A stretch of DNA of 64,000 bases from Mixta sp031457955 (lineage in GTDB: Bacteria > Pseudomonadota > Gammaproteobacteria > Enterobacterales > Enterobacteriaceae). The stretch's first letter is position 1, and each line of letters opens with the position of its first letter. Position numbers and translations under genes: made by a program. The stretch is taken from contig NZ_JAVDXN010000001.1 in the NCBI RefSeq assembly GCF_031457955.1, forward strand, positions 124,001-188,000, given 5' to 3'. Under the pieces are notes generated by a model. The model made no database searches, was not told the origin of the DNA, and saw only the letters and a list, made by a program, of their open reading frames with translations. Shown here piece by piece: positions 7,342-15,773 of this stretch.

Positions 7342-9617
7342 GGCGTCTCCGGCGGCGGCAGGCGTAGCACTGCCGCGTCGTTGGATTCATCCCTGGGCGA
7401 GACCACCTGTACCGTTTGCCGTGGGGCCTTGATGCCTGCCGCATCAAAATGTTTTTTCACCAGTTCATCCAGCGCAAAGCGCACCGTCCACTGCTTCAGC
7501 GGCTGCGTGGTAATCGATACGCGCACGGTAAAGGCGCGCTCGGTTAGCCCAACCAGCCCGGCAAAGTTCGGCTCACCGATAATAAATTCACGCATATCTT
7601 CCCGCGCCAGCAGCTCATCCACTGCGGCACGCAAGGCGGCATTGGCGTTGTCGCTGTTTTCATTGCGGTCAACCTCATAGTTAGCCACAAACGAGCCGAT
7701 ACCGCGCACGAAGTTGGCGAAGGTGGTGATCGAAGACCAGGGAATAATATGGTAAGCGCCGGTATCCTGCCGTATCCCGACCGAACGGATCGACATGCGC
7801 TCTACCGTGCCGGTAAGCGGCCCGATGGTCACCAGATCGCCGGTGTTCATGCCGTTTTCAAACTGAATAAACACGCCGGTGATAATATCTTTAACCAGCG
7901 TTTGAGAACCAAACGAGACCGCCAGCCCCAGCGCACCGGCCCCCGCCAGCAGCGGCGCGATATTGACGCCGATTTCCGACAGCAGAATCATAATAGTGAT
8001 GGTGCTGATGACCACCGCCAGCGCGTTGCGGAACAGCGTCAGCAGCGTGCGCGTACGGGCGCTGGGCATCGGGCGGCCATTAATATCGGAAGAAAGACGG
8101 CTCTCGATCAGGCTGGCCAGCAAGGTCCAGCCTACGACAGAGAAGAACAGAATCATAAAGACGCGGATCAAAACGTCCACCAGCCGTTCGCCCGCGCCCG
8201 CGGTGAGCCAGGCCCGGAGGTCGAACAGGCTCCAGGCGTTCAGCAGCAGCAGGAGTACCGAAAGCACCGTAAGAATACGTGTCGCCTTCAGCATAACGGA
8301 GACCCAGCCGTTGACCCGTTTTTGCAGTTCCGGGTAGTTGCGGCGCGTCTCCGGGGAAAGGGTGATAGTTTTATCGATCCAGCGCGTGAGGATGCCGGAA
8401 ATCACCGCGCCGATGCTGATAATGATCAGGCTGTTGACCGTCGCCGACATCATAAATTGCAGGCTGCCGCCGGGGTTAAAAATCGACAAAAAGAACAGCA
8501 CGATAAAGTAGGCGCTGGCGACCCATTGCCAGACAAAGGAGAAAGCGCGAATAAACAGGGCAAAGAAGGATAATGAACGATTGGCCTGCTCATTCAGTTT
8601 ATTCTGGACGATGCGGCGGTTACGGAATATTAGCACCAGCGCCCAGCCGGTCATCAGAGCCATAATGATAACGTTGACCAGCGCACCGGTCTGTACGTTT
8701 ACCCGGTTAGAAACAATCGGTACCACCACCATTAAACCGTAGCCAATGACGCCGCTGAGCCAGCTAAGACGGGTATTCCAGTAATGCGCGCGATCGTCGT
8801 TAACGATAACCGGGCGCAGTTCAGGAAAATTCGGCGAGAAAATCAGCCGCAGCACCGATTTAAAAAATTCAATCAGCGCAAAGGCGTTAAGAAACAGGCC
8901 CTGCTGATGGGCGATAGTGCGATTGCCCGCGTTCATGTTATTGCTTGATATTTGGCCGACAAAGAGCGCCAGCGCCAGCAGCGACAGGTCAATAACAAAC
9001 GCGATGAGGATGGTGAGCGGCAGATGCAGCCAGTTGCCCGGCTGGTTACTTTTTTCGCGCGCCCAGTAGCCCATACGCCGATAAAAGGGCACCATTATTC
9101 TGCGTATCGTCCAGTAAAAGGTGAATAGCGCAACGGCCAACATCATGAAATGATTTAGCGCGTTGAAGAAGGCGGCTTTGTTGAAAGCGTTGTGCGGCAT
9201 CGAGACGATGTTGTTATAGAGGCGCATGACGCTGGCGGCGAAATGACCGCCATATTCACGCGTGATTTTGGTGACGCTTTGCAGGACGGTTCTTTCATCT
9301 TTCTGGGCGACCGCCTCTGACGGCGTGAGCGTTGGCTCGTCAGTGGCGGAAGGGCTGGCGGCAGTGTCGCGCAGCTGTTTGATTAATGTCTGGCGCGATT
9401 CATCGTTTTCCAGAATGGTCGCCAGCGCCAGCCTGGCCGCTTTTCTGTCTTCAACCGATGGCTCTGGCTTCGCCGTTTCGTCCGCAGGTTTTTGCGCCTG
9501 CTGGCTGGCTATTGCGGCGGGCGGAGAAACGGCCTGCGCTGTCGGGAGCAGGCCAAATAAGAGTAAACCAAGGATGCCCTGACGCAGGCAAGTCCAGACA
9601 GTGTTTGTTCCCAGCAT
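7338..9617 (-). CDS. ybiO: Moderate-conductance mechanosensitive channel YbiO (MscM type)
   Basis: A 759-residue MscS-superfamily channel of the large YbiO type, protecting cells against osmotic downshock. An N-terminal signal peptide (ending near AQA) is followed by a periplasmic segment of about 110 residues, many membrane helices (about 145-545), the pore helix region PLLAGAGALGLAVSFGSQTLVKD, and the beta-domain with FENGMNTGDLVTIG and VRQDTGAYHIIPW. I use the ATG at 9617, which has GGGGAAC upstream; a TTG four codons earlier is less likely. The C-terminal stop overlaps the rlmF stop by four bases, tail to tail. Confidence 0.95.
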   Translation of the reverse strand: MLGTNTVWTCLRQGILGLLLFGLLPTAQAVSPPAAIASQQAQKPADETAKPEPSVEDRKAARLALATILENDESRQTLIKQLRDTAASPSATDEPTLTPSEAVAQKDERTVLQSVTKITREYGGHFAASVMRLYNNIVSMPHNAFNKAAFFNALNHFMMLAVALFTFYWTIRRIMVPFYRRMGYWAREKSNQPGNWLHLPLTILIAFVIDLSLLALALFVGQISSNNMNAGNRTIAHQQGLFLNAFALIEFFKSVLRLIFSPNFPELRPVIVNDDRAHYWNTRLSWLSGVIGYGLMVVVPIVSNRVNVQTGALVNVIIMALMTGWALVLIFRNRRIVQNKLNEQANRSLSFFALFIRAFSFVWQWVASAYFIVLFFLSIFNPGGSLQFMMSATVNSLIIISIGAVISGILTRWIDKTITLSPETRRNYPELQKRVNGWVSVMLKATRILTVLSVLLLLLNAWSLFDLRAWLTAGAGERLVDVLIRVFMILFFSVVGWTLLASLIESRLSSDINGRPMPSARTRTLLTLFRNALAVVISTITIMILLSEIGVNIAPLLAGAGALGLAVSFGSQTLVKDIITGVFIQFENGMNTGDLVTIGPLTGTVERMSIRSVGIRQDTGAYHIIPWSSITTFANFVRGIGSFVANYEVDRNENSDNANAALRAAVDELLAREDMREFIIGEPNFAGLVGLTERAFTVRVSITTQPLKQWTVRFALDELVKKHFDAAGIKAPRQTVQVVSPRDESNDAAVLRLPPPETP

Positions 9618-9703
9618 GTTGTTCCCCAATCACAACCGGCACGGCAGCTGCATCTAAAAAGTATAGACGTTAATACTAAAACGTATAATTTGAATGTGCG
9701 GGA

Positions 9704-10020
9704 AGGGCGGGGCGGCTGACAGAAAACTGAAAAAGTGCCTGTATCGGGAGGCTGGCTGACAAAAAGTTGCCAGCGTGGGGAGCGTGGCTAACGAAATGCG
9801 CCTGCGCGGGGAGCCCAGGCCGATCGTAAAGACGCAAAAAGCGTCATCCCTGACAGCTCGACCCGCGCCGTCCATGGCGCGGGACGCTTTACTCTTCTGC
9901 CTGGGCTCCCCGCGCCCTGGCTTCTGAGTCGTTGGTTAGTCAGGTTTGTGCCTGGTATGAGGCTTTACTCTTCTGCCTGGGCTTTCCGCGCCCTGGCGTC
10001 TGAGTCGTTGGTTCGTCAGG
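9704..10020. repeat. Structured repeat element, locus A (core plus inverted arms)
   Basis: Fills the gap between ybiO (start 9617) and glnQ (stop 10034). The core, 9822-9898, has a closing stem GTAAAG/CTTTAC (9826-9831 with 9887-9892), hairpin GACGC/GCGTC (9831-9835 with 9841-9845) and hairpin CCCGCGCC/GGCGCGGG (9862-9869 with 9876-9883). It is bounded by a 17-base perfect inverted repeat around 9804-9820 and 9899-9915. On the left the arm recurs as degenerate units starting near 9704, 9741 and 9773. On the right a 58-base block (9887-9944) is repeated at 9963-10020. It could also serve as the missing glnHPQ terminator. The family is not one I recognise. Confidence 0.85.
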
Positions 10021-10033
10021 GGCGCGCCTGCTA

Positions 10034-10756
10034 TCAGGAAACGTGTTGTAAAAATTCGCGCAGACGCTCGCTGGGCGGGTTAGCGATAAGCGCATCGGGC
10101 GGGCCATCTTCCGCAATGCGGCCTTTATCAATAAAGATCAGGCGTGAGGCCACCTGCTGCGCAAAACCGACTTCGTGCGTCACGATAACCATGGTCATGC
10201 CTTCTTCCGCCAGATTCTGCATCACCTTCAATACTTCGTGACGCAGCTCCGGATCAAGCGCGGAGGTGGGCTCATCAAACAGCATCATTTTCGGCTTAAC
10301 CGCCAGCGCGCGCGCAATGGCGACGCGCTGCTGCTGACCGCCGGAAAGCTCGGAAGGGTAGTGATGCGCGCGCTCCGCCAGCCCCACTTTCGCCAGCAGC
10401 GTTTTCGCCAGTTCGTGCGCCGCCTCTTTTTTGGCGCCGCGGACGCGAATTGGGCCAAACGCGACGTTTTCCAGCGCGGTCATCTGCGGGAACAGATGGA
10501 ACTGCTGGAAAACCATACCCGCTTCCTGACGTATCAACCGCTCATCCACTTTAGGATCGTTCACCTGCAAACCATCGACGATCAGCTCGCCGCTGGTGAT
10601 CTCTTCCAGCTTGTTGATACAGCGCAGCAGGGTAGATTTACCTGAACCCGACGGGCCGATAATCACCACCACTTCGCCCTGGTTGATCTTCAGATCGATA
10701 TTGTGCAGCACCTGAGTTTGCCCAAAGTGCTTGGAGACATTTTTAAATTCAATCAC
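10034..10756 (-). CDS. glnQ: Glutamine ABC transporter ATP-binding protein
   Basis: A 240-residue polar-amino-acid ABC ATPase that powers glutamine uptake with GlnP and GlnH. Walker A is GPSGSGKST near residues 34-42, the Q-loop is MVFQQFHLFPQ, the signature is LSGGQQQR, Walker B is MMLFDEPTSALDPE, and the switch histidine is in VTHEVGF. Its start overlaps the glnP stop by four bases, indicating coupled translation. It is the last gene of glnHPQ; repeat locus A follows at once, with no conventional terminator visible. Confidence 0.96.
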   Translation of the reverse strand: MIEFKNVSKHFGQTQVLHNIDLKINQGEVVVIIGPSGSGKSTLLRCINKLEEITSGELIVDGLQVNDPKVDERLIRQEAGMVFQQFHLFPQMTALENVAFGPIRVRGAKKEAAHELAKTLLAKVGLAERAHHYPSELSGGQQQRVAIARALAVKPKMMLFDEPTSALDPELRHEVLKVMQNLAEEGMTMVIVTHEVGFAQQVASRLIFIDKGRIAEDGPPDALIANPPSERLREFLQHVS

Positions 10757-11412
10757 AGGATTTTCATCCTCTTTTCCAGGCGACGCAGCACGAAGCTTAA
10801 CACCAGCGTAATAACCAGATAGATCACCGCAACGGCGCTCCAGATTTCCAGCGCGCGGAAGTTACCGGCAATGATTTCCTGTCCCTGACGGGTCAGCTCG
10901 GCAACGCCGATAACAATAAACAACGAGGTATCTTTGATGCTGACAATCCACTGATTGCCCAGCGGCGGCAGCATACGGCGCAGCGCCAGCGGCATAATCA
11001 CGTAGCGCAGCGTTTCCCGCCGCGACAGACCCAGCGCCAGACCCGCTTCACGGAAACCTTTGTTAATCGACAGCACCGCGCCACGGGTAATTTCCGCGAT
11101 ATAAGCGCCAGAGTTGATGATAATGGTCACCACCGCGGCGGTGAACGGATCGATGCGTAAATCGGGAATCGCCATCGGCAGGGCGAAATAGATAAACATC
11201 ACCTGCACGACAATCGGCGTGCCGCGAATCAGCTCAATAAAGACCAGCGCGATATTATTGGTGAGCCAGCCGCCGTAAGCGCGGGCAAAACCGGCGATGA
11301 CGCCGATTACCAGGCCGCCAATCAGACCCAGCACTGAGATCAGCAGGGTCATTTTCGCCCCTTCCAGCAGAAGGGGAACGGCTGGCCAGATCACGCTCCA
11401 GTCAAATTCCAT
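10753..11412 (-). CDS. glnP: Glutamine ABC transporter permease
   Basis: A 219-residue inner-membrane permease of the His/Glu/Gln type, forming the glutamine channel with GlnQ. Five or so membrane segments are evident. The EAA loop that contacts the ATPase is present as GFREAGLALGLSRRETLRYVIMP with the RRMLPPLGNQ tail. It starts 94 bases after glnH, separated by a perfect hairpin at 11459-11480, and overlaps glnQ by four bases. Confidence 0.96.
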   Translation of the reverse strand: MEFDWSVIWPAVPLLLEGAKMTLLISVLGLIGGLVIGVIAGFARAYGGWLTNNIALVFIELIRGTPIVVQVMFIYFALPMAIPDLRIDPFTAAVVTIIINSGAYIAEITRGAVLSINKGFREAGLALGLSRRETLRYVIMPLALRRMLPPLGNQWIVSIKDTSLFIVIGVAELTRQGQEIIAGNFRALEIWSAVAVIYLVITLVLSFVLRRLEKRMKIL

Positions 11413-11458
11413 GGTGTTTTCTCCGGAAAAAATCCGTCATTAATGCAATAGCGAAACG

Positions 11459-11480
11459 CAGGGATGCACGGGCATCCCTG
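11459..11480 (-). promoter_or_regulatory. Intercistronic hairpin between glnH and glnP
   Basis: CAGGGATGC and GCATCCCTG pair perfectly over nine bases around a four-base loop. There is no following U tract, so it probably stabilises the upstream glnH mRNA or attenuates transcription, letting the binding protein be made in excess over the membrane components. Confidence 0.6.
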
Positions 11481-11506
11481 TCGTGGTTAACGCGTAACAG
11501 TCAGGT

Positions 11507-12253
11507 TTATTTCGGCTCGCTGCCGAACCATTTTTTGTAGATGGTATTGTAGGTGCCGTTATCACGCAGGGTTTTCAACGCGCCGTTGATTTTCTCGCGC
11601 AGTTCGTCGCTCCCTTTCGGCAGCGCAATGCCATACTGCTGCGCTTCAAGCGAGTCGCCTACCGCTTTGAACTGTCCGCGGCCTGCGGTGTTGATGAAAT
11701 AGAGAATGTTTGGCGTATCGTGCAGCACGGCGTCTGCGCGATTGGTGCCCAGCTCCATATAGGCGTTGTCAATATTGGGGAACTGGCGCAGGTCTTTGGT
11801 TTTGATATGCGTTTTGGCATAGTCCACCGAGCCGGTGCCGCTCTTCACCGCCACCACTTTACCGTTAAGATCGTTGATGCCTTTGACCTCATCATTGTTG
11901 GCTTTCACCATCACCATCAGGCCGCTTTTGTAGTAGCCATCGCTGAAGTCAATCGCTTTTTTGCGTTCGTCGGTGATGGTAATGCCCGCCAGCGCCAGAT
12001 CGACATTACGCGTTTGCAGTGCAGGAATAATACCGCTGAAATCCATCGGTTTCAGGCTGTAGGAAAGGTTGAGCTGTTTTGCGACGGCATCCCATAAATC
12101 AATGTCGAAACCGACATACTTGTCGCCCTGCTTAAATTCAAACGGGACGAAGGCCGTATCGGTGGCGACCACCAGTTTTTTCTCCGCGGCGGTGGCGGAA
12201 ACGGCAAACGTTAATGCTAAAGCAGCCAGGGAAAGCTTAAAAACAGACTTCAT
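11507..12253 (-). CDS. glnH: Glutamine-binding periplasmic protein
   Basis: A 248-residue solute-binding protein that delivers L-glutamine to GlnPQ. A signal peptide (MKSVFKLSLAALALTFAVSA, cleaved after TAA-like residues) precedes KKLVVATDTAFVPFEFKQGD, the start of the type II periplasmic-binding fold. Segments such as ALAGITITDERKKAIDFSDG and KSGTGSVDYAK are typical. The ATG at 12253 is chosen because it gives the same length and N-terminus as E. coli GlnH; a second ATG directly upstream at 12256 is possible. The much longer upstream reading frame has no support. The upstream region carries candidate sigma-54 and NtrC sites. Confidence 0.96.
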   Translation of the reverse strand: MKSVFKLSLAALALTFAVSATAAEKKLVVATDTAFVPFEFKQGDKYVGFDIDLWDAVAKQLNLSYSLKPMDFSGIIPALQTRNVDLALAGITITDERKKAIDFSDGYYKSGLMVMVKANNDEVKGINDLNGKVVAVKSGTGSVDYAKTHIKTKDLRQFPNIDNAYMELGTNRADAVLHDTPNILYFINTAGRGQFKAVGDSLEAQQYGIALPKGSDELREKINGALKTLRDNGTYNTIYKKWFGSEPK

Positions 12254-12309
12254 CATTTTATCCTTATTACCGATGCGACACGCGATGCGCCGCTGTTGCT
12301 GGTAGTCAT

Positions 12310-12327
12310 ATGAAAAATCTATGCCAA
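12310..12327 (-). promoter_or_regulatory. Candidate sigma-54 promoter of glnHPQ
   Basis: On the minus strand TTGGCATAGATTTTTCAT fits the -24 element (TGGCAY) and, less well, the -12 region, as in the nitrogen-regulated glnHp2 promoter of E. coli. It lies about 57 bases upstream of the glnH start. Together with NtrC-like sites further upstream this predicts induction by nitrogen limitation. The -12 element is not canonical. Confidence 0.55.
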
Positions 12328-12398
12328 CTTTATTTAACAAAACGAAACCAGTAGTTAACGGACAGGATAGCGGCAAAGATTCAGATAATTCTGTCGAT

Positions 12399-12444
12399 GC
12401 ACTAAAAGGGTGATCCGTTTTGGTGCGTTGCCATTATTTGGTGC
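12399..12444. promoter_or_regulatory. Candidate NtrC binding sites upstream of glnH
   Basis: TTGCCA-N5-TGGTGC at 12428-12444 resembles the NtrC site GCACCA-N5-TGGTGC. An adjacent inverted repeat GCACTAAAA/TTTTGGTGC spans 12399-12426. They sit about 80-130 bases upstream of the candidate sigma-54 promoter, the usual enhancer distance. Confidence 0.5.
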
Positions 12445-12531
12445 AGAACGCCTCAGGGATTGAGCCAGAAAAAGCGGGGAAGGTGAACCAGGAAGTGTTT
12501 AATTTGTTAAATAAGTCATAAAGCGGTGTTA

Positions 12532-12565
12532 AAAAAGCAAAAAAAAGCGGATGGTAACCATCCGC
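12532..12565 (-). terminator. Rho-independent terminator of dps
   Basis: GCGGATGG/CCATCCGC forms a perfect eight-base stem with a three-base loop (12547-12565). On the minus strand it is followed by a run of eight U, then more U-rich sequence. It begins 23 bases after the dps stop. Confidence 0.9.
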
Positions 12566-12587
12566 CTGTTTGCTGACTAACTCTCGA

Positions 12588-13091
12588 TTATTCGATGTTA
12601 GATTCGATAAACCACAGGAACTTGTCCAGGTCGCGTGAAGCGGCGGTAAAGATATCCGCGGTGTCTTCATCATTGACTTCGCTCACTGCTTTGCGCACGT
12701 CGTTAGCCACCAGGCCATAACGATCTGCCAGCGCTTTCAGGTGATCCTGTACGCTGTGAATATTCAGCGGGTAGCTTTGCAGCGGGGTTTTATCTACCAC
12801 TACCTGCGCTGTACCCAGCGCCACGCCGCCCAGCTGTACCACACGCTCTGCCATGGTATCCTGGTGATCGGTAATCGCGGTACGGAAACCATCCAGCATT
12901 TCATGCACGCCGATAAAGTTTGCGCCACGCATATTCCAGTGCGCCTGCTTAGTGATCAGCGACAGGTCGATGAATTCGACAACCAGACGATTAAGTACCT
13001 CGATGGTGGCTTTTTTCTCACTCTCTGCCACGTCATTACGGGTATAGATCAGATCGGAAGATGTCGTTTTAACCAGTTTTGCGGTACTCAT
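12588..13091 (-). CDS. dps: DNA protection during starvation protein Dps
   Basis: A 167-residue ferritin-like protein forming dodecamers that oxidise and store iron with H2O2 and bind DNA. The lysine-containing N-terminal tail (MSTAKLVKTT) and the ferroxidase ligands in QAHWNMRGANFIGVHEMLDGFRT are present, with the TADIFTAASRDLDKFLWFIESNIE tail almost as in E. coli. Two consecutive ATGs occur at 13094 and 13091; the second gives the E. coli length, and both are served by GAGGAT. It has its own promoter region and terminator. Expression at stationary phase and under OxyR control is known for the family; those sites were not resolved here. Confidence 0.97.
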   Translation of the reverse strand: MSTAKLVKTTSSDLIYTRNDVAESEKKATIEVLNRLVVEFIDLSLITKQAHWNMRGANFIGVHEMLDGFRTAITDHQDTMAERVVQLGGVALGTAQVVVDKTPLQSYPLNIHSVQDHLKALADRYGLVANDVRKAVSEVNDEDTADIFTAASRDLDKFLWFIESNIE

Positions 13092-13094
13092 CAT

Positions 13095-13469
13095 TAATAT
13101 CCTCTAATGTCGTATGTCCTAATTAAGCACGAAATTAAGTATAGCACCGGATTTAAGGTTTGCAGGAAAGTTGCTGGCTATTGAACAAATAGCGTTGATC
13201 ACATTGCGGCATAAGAAAAATTTTCGCGAAAAGCAGGAGAACCTGATGTAGAGAAATAGCTGGCTCATGCTGATATTATTTAACATCTTGAATTTAAGGT
13301 ATTAATGTCGCGCTATTTTTTTGAGATCGATAATTGATAATAAGTTTTATTAAATATAACAAAATATAAACAACTCAATAATATCCTGGCCCGATAAATA
13401 AGCGTAATAAATAAATGAATGCTTATTCAGCCAGTTAACGCTGGCTGAATAAGATTATTCTCACATTAG
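13095..13469. other. AT-rich intergenic region, dps upstream / rhtA downstream
   Basis: About 375 bases without a plausible gene. The right part is very AT-rich and lacks an open frame; the left 150 bases hold the dps promoter region. The only clear structure is the rhtA-end hairpin at 13422-13453. Confidence 0.6.
13422..13453 (-). terminator. Hairpin downstream of rhtA
   Basis: CTTATTCAGCCAG and CTGGCTGAATAAG pair perfectly over 13 bases with a six-base loop, 17 bases past the rhtA stop. On the minus strand the sequence after it is only moderately T-rich, so terminator strength is uncertain. Confidence 0.65.
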
Positions 13470-14378
13470 CTAATCAATGGCTTTGCCGCTTTCTGTTACT
13501 ACTGCCTGGCGCGGGCGACTGGTAATAGTGGAACCGGCGGACGCAAGAATAATCGCCAGTAATCCCAGCCACTGAGACCGCGTCAGCGACTCGTTAAGAA
13601 ACAGCATCCCAGAGATCGCTGCCATTCCCGGCTCCAGGCTCATTAGCGTGCCGAAGGTGCGTGCCGGTAAGCGCGTCAGCGCCACCATTTCCAGCGAGTA
13701 GGGCAGCGCGCTGGAAAGCACGGCTACCGCCAGTGCTACGGGCAGAATAGAGAGCTGCCAAATGCCCTCAGCGGCAAAAACCAATCCCAGCGGCACAAAA
13801 ATCAGCGAACCGATAATTGAGCCCATCGCTACCGTTGCCGGGCCGTGATCGGCACCGGCCCGCTGGCCTGCCAGGATATAGATCGCCCAGCATACCCCGG
13901 CGGCAACCGCCAGCGCCGCGCCCAGCGGATCAACATGACTCAGGCTATGACCCAGCGGCAGCAGCCACCACAGCCCCAGCACCGCCAGCAGTACCCAGAT
14001 AAAATCGGTCGCGCGACGCGAGCCAAACAGCGCCAGCGCCAGCGGGCCGGTAAACTCCAGCGCGACTGCCACGCCAAGCGGAACGGTACGTATAGAGAGA
14101 TAGAAGAGATAGTTCATCGCTCCCAGCGCAATGCCATAAAGAATCAGCGCCTTGCGCTGCTGAGGAGAAAAGCGTAGCCGCCAGGGTTTAAAAATCAGGC
14201 AGAGGATCAGCGTGCCGAAACCCAGCCGCAGCGCGGTGATGCCGGTTGCGCCAGCGCTGGGAAAAAGCGTTTTGGCCAGCGCCGCGCCGCATTGTATTGA
14301 GGTCATGGAGATCAAAAGCACCATAACCGACATAATCGTTTGGGAAGATGAGAGTTTTTTTTGCCAGATACGCAACAT
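13470..14378 (-). CDS. rhtA: Threonine/homoserine exporter RhtA (DMT family)
   Basis: A 302-residue inner-membrane protein with ten hydrophobic segments forming two EamA repeats. Members export threonine, homoserine and related amino acids. FKPWRLRF, GAMNYLFYLSIRTVPLGVAVALEFTGPLA and ALPYSLEMVALTRLPARTFGTLMSLEP match E. coli RhtA closely. It lies between dps and ompX as in E. coli, on the same strand as dps but separated by its own hairpin and a long AT-rich gap. Confidence 0.94.
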   Translation of the reverse strand: MLRIWQKKLSSSQTIMSVMVLLISMTSIQCGAALAKTLFPSAGATGITALRLGFGTLILCLIFKPWRLRFSPQQRKALILYGIALGAMNYLFYLSIRTVPLGVAVALEFTGPLALALFGSRRATDFIWVLLAVLGLWWLLPLGHSLSHVDPLGAALAVAAGVCWAIYILAGQRAGADHGPATVAMGSIIGSLIFVPLGLVFAAEGIWQLSILPVALAVAVLSSALPYSLEMVALTRLPARTFGTLMSLEPGMAAISGMLFLNESLTRSQWLGLLAIILASAGSTITSRPRQAVVTESGKAID

Positions 14379-14769
14379 CCTGTGACCAGCCTTAACTATC
14401 CATTCGGGAAAAATTGGAGCATCAGTGTACCGTGGGGCAGAAAAAAGTCATCGGCGGGAGAATATTTTGTCGGTCAGCTAAAAAACAATGAGAAAAAACT
14501 GAGCAATAATTAACCAATCACGCGGTTTTAACGTAAAGAAGTGTCAAATTTATTTAAGAAGAATCTTAATGAACCTTTTTTTGATCCCATAAATCAGTGG
14601 CAATAAAAGCGGAATTTCATAAGAAAAAAGAATGACATAAGAAAATTCATTAACTTTCTGTTACACCAAACAGGCAGTTAGACAACCATTTCAAGGCAGA
14701 GTTTCCCGCGAACTTTTGTTATATTTTTAGCGTTGTCAGGAGAGAAGTATTATCACATTTGAGGTGGTT
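14379..14769. other. AT-rich upstream region of ompX
   Basis: About 390 bases between divergent rhtA and ompX with no plausible gene. It is rich in A/T runs and contains the promoters and probable long 5' leader of ompX. The E. coli ompX leader is a target of small RNAs (CyaR, MicA), but I could not confirm pairing sites by eye. Confidence 0.55.
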
Positions 14770-15282
14770 ATGAAAAAAATTGCATGTCTTTCAGCACTGG
14801 CTTGTGTACTGGCTGTAACAGCCGGTTCCGCAATGGCTCAAAGCACCGTTACTGGCGGTTACGCTCAGAGCGATATGCAGGGCGTTGCGAACAAAGCTAA
14901 CGGCTTCAACCTGAAATACCGTTACGAAGACGGCTCTAACCCGCTGGGTTGGATCGGTTCTTTCACCTACACCGAGAAAGACCGTAGCGAAGATGGCTTC
15001 TATAACAAAGGCCAGTACTACGGCATCACCGGTGGTCCTGCTTACCGTCTGAACGACTGGGCCAGCATCTACGGCGTAGTAGGTATCGGCTACGGTAAAT
15101 TCCAGCAGAACGAGCAGGATGTACGTAACAAGTCTGACTCCAGCGATGTTGGCTTCTCTTACGGTGCTGGTCTGCAGTTCAACCCGTATGAAAGCTTCGC
15201 TATCGACGTAGGTTACGAGCAGAGCCGTATCCGCAACGTTGACGTTGGCACCTGGGTTGCAGGCGTTGGCTACAGCTTCTAA
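14770..15282 (+). CDS. ompX: Outer membrane protein OmpX
   Basis: A 170-residue eight-stranded beta-barrel of the OmpX/Ail family. The signal peptide MKKIACLSALACVLAVTAGS is cleaved near AMA-QSTVTGG. Alternating aromatic strands (GFNLKYRYE, WIGSFTYTEK, YYGITGGPAYRLNDWASIYGVVGIGYGKF, FSYGAGLQFNP) end with the consensus C-terminal phenylalanine (GVGYSF) recognised by the BAM machinery. The ATG at 14770 follows GAGG; an in-frame GTG two codons earlier overlaps that ribosome-binding site. Codon use is strongly biased, as for a highly expressed gene. A strong terminator follows. Confidence 0.97.
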   Translation: MKKIACLSALACVLAVTAGSAMAQSTVTGGYAQSDMQGVANKANGFNLKYRYEDGSNPLGWIGSFTYTEKDRSEDGFYNKGQYYGITGGPAYRLNDWASIYGVVGIGYGKFQQNEQDVRNKSDSSDVGFSYGAGLQFNPYESFAIDVGYEQSRIRNVDVGTWVAGVGYSF

Positions 15283-15307
15283 TCTTGCCATCGGCAGGAT
15301 AACAAAA

Positions 15308-15333
15308 ACGGCCCTTTGAAGGGCCGTTTTTTT
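15308..15333 (+). terminator. Rho-independent terminator of ompX
   Basis: ACGGCCC TTTGAA GGGCCGT, a seven-base GC-rich stem, is followed by seven T. It lies 26 bases after the stop codon. Confidence 0.93.
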
Positions 15334-15401
15334 ATGGCTGTTACCAACAGAAAAGTGCTTTTCAGATAAAGCCCGTATGGCTCAGCGCCGCAAAAGCGCG
15401 T

Positions 15402-15593
15402 TTAACCGCGCCAGATAAGGCGTGGGCAGTGCACGCCTTCCGCGCAGCTACCTGCCAGACGTTCCAGCAGCATCAAACGCAGACGAAAAGGCGAGAGGGT
15501 CAACAGGCAGAGGATCGCTCTCCAGCTAACATTTGCCTGGCGCGTGCGCTGAACACATTTGCCACAGTCCAGACAGCGTTTCATTGTGCTCAT
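15402..15593 (-). CDS. mntS: MntS-like small manganese-responsive protein
   Basis: A 63-residue open frame whose ATG at 15593 has a perfect GGAGG five bases upstream. The segment SPFRLRLMLLERLAG matches the core of E. coli MntS (42 residues), the small protein that raises free manganese by inhibiting export. It occupies the E. coli position: between ompX and mntR, divergent from mntR, with an MntR box in the gap. Unlike E. coli MntS it has a longer N-terminal part with a CLDCGKC cluster. The weak point is that only the core is recognisable. Confidence 0.72.
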   Translation of the reverse strand: MSTMKRCLDCGKCVQRTRQANVSWRAILCLLTLSPFRLRLMLLERLAGSCAEGVHCPRLIWRG

Positions 15594-15725
15594 GTGAACC
15601 TCCGGTTTAACGTCTGACGATGAAGAGACACAGCCCTGTAATAGTAGCAAAAACATTAACAACAACAGGCGAGGCTCGTTGATGCTGGCCCGTTGCTGTG
15701 AGATTGGGCTGACTACTTTATCAAC

Positions 15726-15747
15726 AAATATAGCACTGGCTATATCC
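15726..15747. promoter_or_regulatory. MntR box between mntS and mntR
   Basis: AAATATAGCACTGGCTATATCC is close to the enterobacterial MntR operator (AAACATAGC-N3-GGCTATGTTT type), with perfect ATATAGC/GCTATAT arms. It lies 133 bases upstream of mntS and 115 bases upstream of mntR. Manganese-loaded MntR would be expected to repress mntS from here. Confidence 0.78.
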
Positions 15748-15773
15748 TTTAGCCAATGCTAATCAGCTAAAAT

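Noticed and set aside
7749..8573. A 274-codon open frame antisense to ybiO
   Set aside because: Highly basic and Gln-rich shadow of a conserved channel gene, with no supporting start signal.
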